A stretch of 57,676 bases of DNA from CAZTDD01 sp964612675 (lineage in GTDB: Bacteria > Hinthialibacterota > Hinthialibacteria > Hinthialibacterales > JAKPRU01), in contig CAZTDD010000028.1 of NCBI GenBank assembly GCA_964612675.1, positions 1 to 57,676 of the forward strand, written 5' to 3'. The position numbers and the translations under genes were made by a program. Shown one piece after another: positions 51,778 to 57,676 of this stretch. Position 1 is the first letter of the stretch. Every line of letters begins with the position of its first letter. The notes under the pieces are model-generated. The model searched no databases, had not been told where the DNA came from, and saw nothing but the letters and a program-made list of their open reading frames with translations.

Positions 51778-54700
51778 ATGAAGAAGATCTTCAGACTCAC
51801 TGCGTTCTGTTTCACTTTGTTCGTTCCGTGTATAGCCCACTCACAGGACCTTTCCTTTGGCGGGGACCTCAAGGCAGTCCCGGGAGAGACCGTTACTGTT
51901 ACGATTGAGATTGACGACGGTACGGGCGTCGGTGCGTTTCAGACTGATGTTCTGTACGATCCTTGGGTTCTTTTTTTCCAGAGCGGAAACGTCGATCTGA
52001 TCATGGCTGAGGCGAACTTCCCCAGTCGTAGTATGACTGTAATTGCGGGTGGGCGGCTTCGTATCCTGGGTACTGGCCTTGGCTTGTTCACCTTGCACGC
52101 CGGACAGGGCACTGTGGCGACAATCGATTTTACGGTGAATCCAGATGCCTCCGTTTCTACAGCCTTGGGATTCTCTTCGACAGCTCTCAAGGGAGCGAAT
52201 GGGGTTGATCCATTGAACGTTACGGCCACGGACGCGGAATTCGTTGTCGTGTCCTCGATTCCTACCAAGACTCCGACACCGAGATCGACCCACGCTCCGG
52301 TTCCGAGCCCCATTCTGGATCAGAATGACGACGGCTTTATCGACTATCGGGACTTGTTCAATCTCGCCCGAAGCTGGAGTGCAACCCAAAAGGACCGGCC
52401 GAGTCTGTCGGATTATGTGCCCCATTTCAGACGCAAGAACTTGACTCAGACACCTACGCCGACAGCGCCGCTGGGTACCCCTGCCTCATACACTCCAACT
52501 CCGACCGCAACGCTCACGCCGACTGTGACCGCTACTCCGACTCCCGGAGGCGTATTGGATATGAGCGAAGCTGACCTCGAAGGCAATCACTTTATCGCAA
52601 ATCCGCCGGACGGTTTCTCTACCGGTCGAGTCAACTTTGGATCGATACCGATAGGACCGGGAGCCGACGGTCAGGGATTACAGATTGAGGTGGAACCCGG
52701 AGAGGGCGTGTTGGCGGTTTCGCTCTTGCCTATCAATATGCCCGATGTAGGTATCGTGTCGGGTGTCTTTCGCTCATCCGTTCCCGGCCCTCGTATCGCT
52801 CTGGTTGCGTTCAACAGTCCTATCGACGGACAGATTGCCTATTCGAATGCAAGCGGACCTGAAGCGCCCGTGGACGATTATCGCTGGACTCACGTCGTAT
52901 ATGCGCCGCCTTCCGGAAGATTGCAGATCGGTGTCCAGGTCGTTAATCCACCGGAGTCGAACGAAGGAGCAACGGTCTGGATTGACGATCTCCGAGCCGC
53001 TCTCGCCGTACCGGTCGAAGGAGAACAGATCTTCCCCGACGCCGACGGGAATTTCGACGGGAGCCTCGATAACTGGCTACAAAACGTCAATGCCGCGGAT
53101 GGAGAGATCGGCCCTTTCTATGAGACGCTTACCGACGGTACTGTCCAGCTGAGCCTGAATCCCTCGAATACCGCCGCAAACATCGGGACGTTTCTGTCTG
53201 CGACTTCAAGGCTATTCCCCTGCAACATCGTCGGAATGGTATCTGCAAGACAGCTTCCTCACACACAGGGCGGAATGTTGGCGTTGGTATTGACGAACGG
53301 CTACAAGGAAATCGGTGTGTTTCGATTCGCTAACGGTCTTCCGGTGCTGAATCAGGAACAACCCGAGCAGGTCATGGTCGGTGGAGATTTCACCGTCGCA
53401 AATCCCGAGATGCCTATTCTGGCTGTCGTTCAGAACGGTGGACCGGGAGTGGAGTCCTCGATTCTTGTGGATGATTTGCTGTGCATGGAGAGTCAGGTCA
53501 GTCAGACAGACCGTTCAGTGCCACTACTGACACCGCTCCCGACAAGCACTCCCACGGTCACGCCCACCAATACACCGACAAATACATTCACACCCACCGT
53601 GACTCCGACCGCCACAAATACACCTACATCCACGCCAACGTTCACGATAACGCCAACGTATACGCCATTACCCCCGATAGACATCCAAGAGCTGCACATC
53701 AAAAACGTCTACGCAAAGTACTCCGCACCGTATCTGCTTGAATTTGATTTCTCACTGCGGGACGAAAATAATCACGCCGTTGTCACCTACCCATCGCAAC
53801 TCGAAATCACGTGTTTGGAGAACGGCGATTCTATCAGCCTTACCGAGACCGGTGCGCACATTGCCGCGTCGCCGAATAAGCCTCTCAAATGCTTCTTTGT
53901 ATTGGATTACACGCTCAGTATGGCTGAGCCCGTTGTCAACGGTGACGCGGACGGAGACGGTATTTCTGACGCTATCGAGACAATGGAGCAAGCGGTCAAG
54001 GATTTCATCGACGGTCTAAGTATCGATGCACAGGTAGGGATTTATGAATTTCACCGAGATCGAAATCCCAAGTGTGTTACGGATTTCGTGAATAATAAGG
54101 AATTTCTGCGAGAGAAAATCGACACAATCCTTGACGAATATGTTGAATGGTATTTCGGTCCCTCTCGGTGTTGGGACGCCGTTTACAGAGCTGTTGACAG
54201 ATTCAGCTCTGGGAATATCCGTGACGAGCATCGGATTGTGATTCTCTTGTCCGACGGACGAGACGAATCCAGTTCACGTCGTCCGGAAGAAATCATCGAA
54301 GCGGCCAATAAAAAGAACGTCGAGATTTCTTGCATCGGCTTCGGTCATGAACTCGAACCGTCCGCGTTACAGAATATGGCGGAAGGTGCCCGTGGAATGT
54401 ATTATCCGGCGAATACTGTTCCGCAAATGAAAGAGAAATTCCAGCAAATCCTTTACGATCTCGGTGGGAAATACACGCTCCGCTGGGCAACACTGAAAAG
54501 AGAATCGACACCGTTCACGCCGTCGTTCACAATATCTCTCAACCAGCATTCGGACACCTATGTCGGTGAACCGGAATCCTATCGTCCGCCAGACTACTAT
54601 GCAGATGATAATCGGGGCGTGTTGCGGGTGGTTGGAACGGAAGTAATTGACGGCCGTGAAACGGTCTTCCTTCGAGCAGACTACGTTCCCCGCTGGGTCC

Positions 54701-56685
54701 GGAGAATTCGTTTCTTCTTGAATACGCCATATCCGTTTTCGGTTGAATTGGTCACGGAAGGTGATGGAGGTCTTTGTGCGGACTGGAATCTAAAACACAC
54801 CACTGTCGAGGACGGTGCGTGGATAGAAATTGAAAGTCAGAATCCAAAGAATCCATTTACATCGATTCCTTATGCGGCGTTTGGGCCGATTCTGAAATTC
54901 AATTTTAGCGGTATCACGGATTTGAACGCCGTCGTTGCCTGTGGATGGTTGATTGATAATGAGATCTATTCAGATACAGGTGAACAGAGATTCGAGATAC
55001 TCCGGGGAAACAGTGAGAATCGAATGGGAAATTGTAGTCCGACTCCGATCCCCACTCCGTCGCACACGCCGACACCGACTGTTACGCCAACCTTTACGCC
55101 GCTTCCTCCCCCGTTTGGTGAGACGACCGTCATTCCAATTCCCGGGCTACCTGAGGGGGCGAAGGCGCTGGAAATGGTTTTGATCCCACCGGGGACATTT
55201 ATGATGGGCTCGCCCGAAAACGAGAGAAGGCGAAGTGACGACGAAAGTCCGAGGCATGAAGTCACAATCTCAAAGCCCTTCCAAATCGGTATGTTTGAGG
55301 TGACGCAAGCACAGTGGGAGGCGGTGATGGGAGACAATCCGTCCTCTTTTGATGGCAAGCCGAATAATCCTGTGGAGCAGGTCTCATGGAATGATTGCCA
55401 GACGTTCGTTGAGAATTTGAACGACATGGGTTATGGGACATTTCGATTGCCGACGGAGGCGGAGTGGGAGTATGCGTGCCGAGCGGGGACGACGACGCGT
55501 TTTTCGTTTGGGGATGCGCTGGAGTGTTCTGATGGCACATCCTACTGTGAGTTAGCGGACCAGTATATGTGGTGGGGCGGTAACAACAGTCCTTACGGGA
55601 CAAAGGAGGTCGGACAGAAGTTGCCGAATCCGTGGGGGCTGTATGATATGCATGGGAATGTGTGGGAGTGGTGTTCGGACTGGTACGAGAGTCCGTATGA
55701 TAGAGGTGCTCAAGTTGACCCAATTGGTCCACAATCAGGCTCGGACCGCGTCTTCCGCGGCGGCCGCTGGGACGACTACCTCCGGTACTGCCGGTCGGCG
55801 TATCGCCGCGGCAACTCGCCCGACTACCGCTACGGCTACATCGGGGTTCGTGTGGTGAGGAATCGTTATAATCCCACACCGACGTTTTCTCCTACGCCGA
55901 CGTTTTCTCCTACGCCGACGTTTTCTCCTACGCCCACATGTACGCTGGCGCCAACTCCGACTATTACCCCCTGGGAGATCCCGGACAATTCACTAATCAA
56001 TATTCAGATACCGAATTTGCCCGCCAGTGCAAAGGTTTTGGAGATGGTGAAGATCCCGGCGGGGAAATTTATGATGGGGCCGAAGTGGTCTCCGTTTCCG
56101 GACAGTCGAGGTGAGGTAACGATCAGCAAAGATTTCTACATTGGCAAGTACGAGGTGACGCAGGCGCAATGGGAGGCGGTGATGGGGAGCAAGCCTTCCT
56201 GGTTCGGCGGCAAGCCCAACAATCCTGTGGAATACGTATCCTGGTATGATTGCGGGGCTTTCATCAAACGGCTAAATGGCATCGGTTTAGTATTGGGAAC
56301 GTTTCGTTTGCCAACACAGGCAGAGTGGGAGTACGCCTGTCGTGCCGGAACAGAGACACAGTTTTACTGGGGCGATGATCCGGATTACACACAGATCAAT
56401 GACTATGCGTGGTATTGGGGCAATACGTTGGACGGTCCTGAATATCCTCCCGGCCAACATACAACGAAGGCGGTAGGTCAGAAGTTACCCAACGACTGGG
56501 ATTTGTACGACATGATTGGCAATGTATCGGAGTGGTGTCGAGACAATGGCTCGCAAGGCGTGGCTCGGGGAGGCAGCTGGGATAGCCATGCTCGCTTCTG
56601 CTCGTCGACGGGCGCAGAGAATTTGCCGCGAGACGCGCATCTCCCTACTCTCGGCTTGCGGCTTGTGCTTTCTCCGAGTCCGTAG
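51778..56685 (+). CDS. Large mosaic surface protein with cohesin-like, vWA and two FGE/C-lectin domains
   Basis: The ATG at 51778 follows GGAGG and gives 1635 residues with a signal peptide (to about 22). In order: a cohesin-like beta-sandwich (about 22-165); a single dockerin-like EF loop DQNDDGFIDYRDLF (about 181-194); a Pro/Thr linker; two carbohydrate-binding-like beta domains (about 258-575); a second linker (about 582-636); a vWA domain (about 640-905) with MIDAS-like DYTLS, a GDADGDGISDA calcium loop and LLSDGRDES; a beta region; a third linker; FGE-sulfatase/C-lectin domain 1 (about 1118-1361); a linker of three 18-base repeats; and FGE domain 2 (about 1411-1634), which ends the protein. 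The FGE domains lack the paired active-site Cys of sulfatase-activating enzymes, so they are likely display or binding domains. Domain 1 ends in a variable-region-like segment (55741-55855). Confidence 0.87.
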   Translation: MKKIFRLTAFCFTLFVPCIAHSQDLSFGGDLKAVPGETVTVTIEIDDGTGVGAFQTDVLYDPWVLFFQSGNVDLIMAEANFPSRSMTVIAGGRLRILGTGLGLFTLHAGQGTVATIDFTVNPDASVSTALGFSSTALKGANGVDPLNVTATDAEFVVVSSIPTKTPTPRSTHAPVPSPILDQNDDGFIDYRDLFNLARSWSATQKDRPSLSDYVPHFRRKNLTQTPTPTAPLGTPASYTPTPTATLTPTVTATPTPGGVLDMSEADLEGNHFIANPPDGFSTGRVNFGSIPIGPGADGQGLQIEVEPGEGVLAVSLLPINMPDVGIVSGVFRSSVPGPRIALVAFNSPIDGQIAYSNASGPEAPVDDYRWTHVVYAPPSGRLQIGVQVVNPPESNEGATVWIDDLRAALAVPVEGEQIFPDADGNFDGSLDNWLQNVNAADGEIGPFYETLTDGTVQLSLNPSNTAANIGTFLSATSRLFPCNIVGMVSARQLPHTQGGMLALVLTNGYKEIGVFRFANGLPVLNQEQPEQVMVGGDFTVANPEMPILAVVQNGGPGVESSILVDDLLCMESQVSQTDRSVPLLTPLPTSTPTVTPTNTPTNTFTPTVTPTATNTPTSTPTFTITPTYTPLPPIDIQELHIKNVYAKYSAPYLLEFDFSLRDENNHAVVTYPSQLEITCLENGDSISLTETGAHIAASPNKPLKCFFVLDYTLSMAEPVVNGDADGDGISDAIETMEQAVKDFIDGLSIDAQVGIYEFHRDRNPKCVTDFVNNKEFLREKIDTILDEYVEWYFGPSRCWDAVYRAVDRFSSGNIRDEHRIVILLSDGRDESSSRRPEEIIEAANKKNVEISCIGFGHELEPSALQNMAEGARGMYYPANTVPQMKEKFQQILYDLGGKYTLRWATLKRESTPFTPSFTISLNQHSDTYVGEPESYRPPDYYADDNRGVLRVVGTEVIDGRETVFLRADYVPRWVRRIRFFLNTPYPFSVELVTEGDGGLCADWNLKHTTVEDGAWIEIESQNPKNPFTSIPYAAFGPILKFNFSGITDLNAVVACGWLIDNEIYSDTGEQRFEILRGNSENRMGNCSPTPIPTPSHTPTPTVTPTFTPLPPPFGETTVIPIPGLPEGAKALEMVLIPPGTFMMGSPENERRRSDDESPRHEVTISKPFQIGMFEVTQAQWEAVMGDNPSSFDGKPNNPVEQVSWNDCQTFVENLNDMGYGTFRLPTEAEWEYACRAGTTTRFSFGDALECSDGTSYCELADQYMWWGGNNSPYGTKEVGQKLPNPWGLYDMHGNVWEWCSDWYESPYDRGAQVDPIGPQSGSDRVFRGGRWDDYLRYCRSAYRRGNSPDYRYGYIGVRVVRNRYNPTPTFSPTPTFSPTPTFSPTPTCTLAPTPTITPWEIPDNSLINIQIPNLPASAKVLEMVKIPAGKFMMGPKWSPFPDSRGEVTISKDFYIGKYEVTQAQWEAVMGSKPSWFGGKPNNPVEYVSWYDCGAFIKRLNGIGLVLGTFRLPTQAEWEYACRAGTETQFYWGDDPDYTQINDYAWYWGNTLDGPEYPPGQHTTKAVGQKLPNDWDLYDMIGNVSEWCRDNGSQGVARGGSWDSHARFCSSTGAENLPRDAHLPTLGLRLVLSPSP
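55741..55855 (+). other. Possible diversity-generating-retroelement variable region (VR)
   Basis: Within FGE domain 1 the codons at the ligand-facing positions are nearly all NNC: TTC, CGC, GAC, GAC, TAC, CTC, TAC, then CGC, GGC, AAC, TAC, TAC, GGC, TAC. This is what results when AAC codons in a template repeat are changed at their adenines. Constant residues between them (RGG, W, R, CRSA, SPD, IGVRVV) match the usual VR frame of FGE/C-lectin retroelement targets. The segment is 71 of 100 G/C (55741-55840) against 50 of 100 just upstream (55641-55740). No template or reverse transcriptase is in the window. Confidence 0.6.
55879..55932 (+). repeat. Three perfect 18-bp repeats encoding a Pro/Thr linker
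   Basis: CCGACGTTTTCTCCTACG is repeated three times in frame (55879, 55897, 55915), each encoding PTFSPT. They form the linker between the two FGE domains. Such perfect units can expand or contract by slippage. Confidence 0.9.
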
Positions 56686-57104
56686 CGTCTGCGCTTCTGG
56701 TCTTCTTACTTTGGAATCTGATATGAGATGGTAGTCTCTCAAAAACTGCCATACAGCGTCGATTTCAAAGAGTCCATCTCCCCCGGGAATCGCCTTCTGA
56801 AGGCAACGCACGGGCCATTTCTGCCGGAATTTCGAGGTCCACATACCTCTCGCGCGATTACTACAAAAAAAATTGGAAAATTGTGCGGACAGGCTACTAC
56901 GTATTCGCGGAGTCCCGTCCGGTTTCGATCTGGGGGGGGAGGGGGGGGGCTCTGCGTGAATACTTGTACTTATTTATTAGTACGTAACAATAGATAGATA
57001 ACTGTGTTCCGTAGAGTTACGTGTTTCTTGTTCAACCTAGAGTTTTTCCCTATTTTTCACTCTTTTTCCTTGTTCCGCGATTTATGTCACAGTCATCGGC
57101 GCCC
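56686..57104. other. Intergenic region with G-tract and hairpin
   Basis: A 419-base region after the mosaic gene. It contains eight G, one A, nine G (56932-56949), an A/T-rich stretch near 56865, and a GTACT/AGTAC hairpin (56966-56983). Open frames on both strands have no recognisable domain. It is the spot where a retroelement template might be expected, but I find no match to the VR here. Confidence 0.45.
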
Positions 57105-57608
57105 TCATTGCTTGACGCTCCGCAGTTCACCGTTCGGATCGTGTGATGGGCACTTATGCCGGCCGTTATCGACGTCAGCCATAACGCTGTCGGCATCATT
57201 CTCGCGGTTGCCAAAGTCCGGCAGAATGTCTTCCTCTGGCGCCTCACTGGCTTCGCAAGGAGGGCCTTTCGCTTCCAAGTTGTCTTCCCACCGCCGCTCT
57301 GCTATCCACTTTGCGAGAGACGGCGACTTCGGTACCCATCTGCCGCGCAATTCCATCGTTTGCCGATAGTCGTTCGCTCGCTTCATGCCCTGTTGGATCT
57401 TCGCCCAGAGCGCCTCGTCCGGGTTTAATTCCTGACATGCTTTCCGTGCTGTTGCCTTACTGTGTCTGTTCGGAGACATGCTGTAGAGTTTTTCGAACGC
57501 CTTCTCATCAGAATCGCTCCAAACAAGCGCGCGCTTATGTGTGTTTTTCTCTTTCTTTTCCCTCGTGTTTTTACTGTATTTCCATTGTTGGCTAGTGTTG
57601 TGTCCCAC
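57105..57608 (-). CDS. Hypothetical charged protein, phage-replication-like tail
   Basis: I do not recognise a family with confidence. The 167-residue product is highly charged with a Lys-rich start, then ALVWSDSDEKAFEKLYSM, and a central WVPKSPSLAKWIAERRWED. The latter is like the closing segment of phage replication-organiser and helicase-loader proteins (P-x-x-WL-x-x-x-RWED). A Glu/Asp-rich C-terminus follows. The start has no clear ribosome site. Its promoter region, 57609-57669, contains an inverted repeat and faces a possible plus-strand gene at the window edge. A mobile-element origin is possible but unproven. Confidence 0.55.
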   Translation of the reverse strand: MGHNTSQQWKYSKNTREKKEKNTHKRALVWSDSDEKAFEKLYSMSPNRHSKATARKACQELNPDEALWAKIQQGMKRANDYRQTMELRGRWVPKSPSLAKWIAERRWEDNLEAKGPPCEASEAPEEDILPDFGNRENDADSVMADVDNGRHKCPSHDPNGELRSVKQ

Positions 57609-57639
57609 AAGTTGTTGGCAGAAATCTTGCGTGTAATTT

Positions 57640-57669
57640 GGGCATCGATTAAACTATCGGGAGATGCCC
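57640..57669. promoter_or_regulatory. Inverted repeat in divergent promoter at window edge
   Basis: GGGCATC (57640-57646) pairs with GATGCCC (57663-57669) around a 16-base spacer. A weak promoter TTGCGT-17-TAAACT (57627-57655) overlaps the left arm and spacer. An ATG at 57670 follows GGGAG and may begin a gene outside the window. The repeat could be an operator shared by the two divergent genes. Confidence 0.35.
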
Positions 57670-57676
57670 ATGAAAA

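Noticed and set aside
56485..56844. 119-residue minus-strand frame
   Set aside because: Mostly antisense to FGE domain 2; the part outside the gene has no start context I trust, although its wording (GLFEIDAVWQFL) is protein-like.
1..57676. A DGR template repeat or reverse transcriptase within the window
   Set aside because: I looked for AAC-rich stretches matching the VR frame and for YxDD-type reverse transcriptase wording and found neither; the element, if present, is outside.
1..57676. CRISPR array
   Set aside because: The tandem and dispersed repeats seen lack regular unique spacers; the linker repeats at 55879-55932 are in-frame coding units.

Overview
The window carries about 34 protein genes or gene remnants, one tRNA and several families of intergenic repeats. 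The organism looks like a hydrogen-metabolising, polysaccharide-using Gram-negative bacterium from a poorly cultured lineage of the Sumerlaeota/Hydrogenedentota/Planctomycetes type. This is an inference. It rests on orphan pseudopilins with the FTLIELL leader, secreted proteins with Pro/Thr-rich linkers and dockerin-like loops, several PQQ-propeller, CRTAC1, CotH and DUF5060 proteins, and many palindromic intergenic repeats. No marker gene fixes the phylum.

Region 1 (331-9792) is one compact operon of eleven genes on the + strand. It encodes a multisubunit NAD-linked [NiFe] hydrogenase of the HydABCSL type: HydC (NuoE-like), HydB (NuoF-like), HydA (NuoG-like), small subunit HydS, large subunit HydL and the HydL maturation protease. 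A cassette of DRTGG, CBS/histidine-kinase-like ATPase, DRTGG, second ATPase and thioredoxin-fold ferredoxin-like genes precedes and interleaves it. That cassette is better known beside [FeFe] electron-bifurcating hydrogenases. The ferredoxin-like member has lost every cysteine.

Region 2 (9896-36000) is rich in secreted glycan enzymes: two DUF5060 proteins, a GH127-type arabinofuranosidase coupled to a ChbG/YdjC deacetylase, a GH38 alpha-mannosidase coupled to a uroporphyrinogen-decarboxylase-like methyltransferase, and a Gfo/Idh/MocA oxidoreductase. It also has a CRTAC1/ASPIC protein, a lamin-tail/CotH-kinase protein, a KAS III enzyme, a Dabb lipoprotein, a pseudopilin and a 1327-residue PQQ propeller with a methyltransferase domain in its middle.

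Region 3 (36003-48300) has Bcp peroxiredoxin, a second pseudopilin, a chemotaxis receptor, a sialidase, a second PQQ/methyltransferase protein, an AT-rich amidohydrolase gene, a nucleoside-hydrolase-like protein and an unknown membrane-anchored protein. Two nearly identical 119-bp repeats in opposite orientation (117 of 119 bases match) flank the PQQ/amidohydrolase/nucleoside-hydrolase block.

Region 4 (48400-51210) is a small regulatory unit: a BlaI/MecI-family repressor translationally coupled to a gutted BlaR1/M56 sensor gene, and three ATAGAC-N4-GTCTAT palindromes. One palindrome covers the repressor's own -10 box and two precede a Tat-exported sugar-isomerase-like gene.

Region 5 (51413-57676) has tRNA-Gly(TCC) and a 1635-residue mosaic surface protein: cohesin-like, dockerin-like, beta-sandwich, vWA and two C-type-lectin/FGE-sulfatase domains joined by Pro/Thr linkers. 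The ligand-facing end of the first FGE domain (55741-55855) has the codon pattern expected of a diversity-generating retroelement variable region. I found no template repeat or reverse transcriptase inside the window, so this is the main lead to follow outside it.
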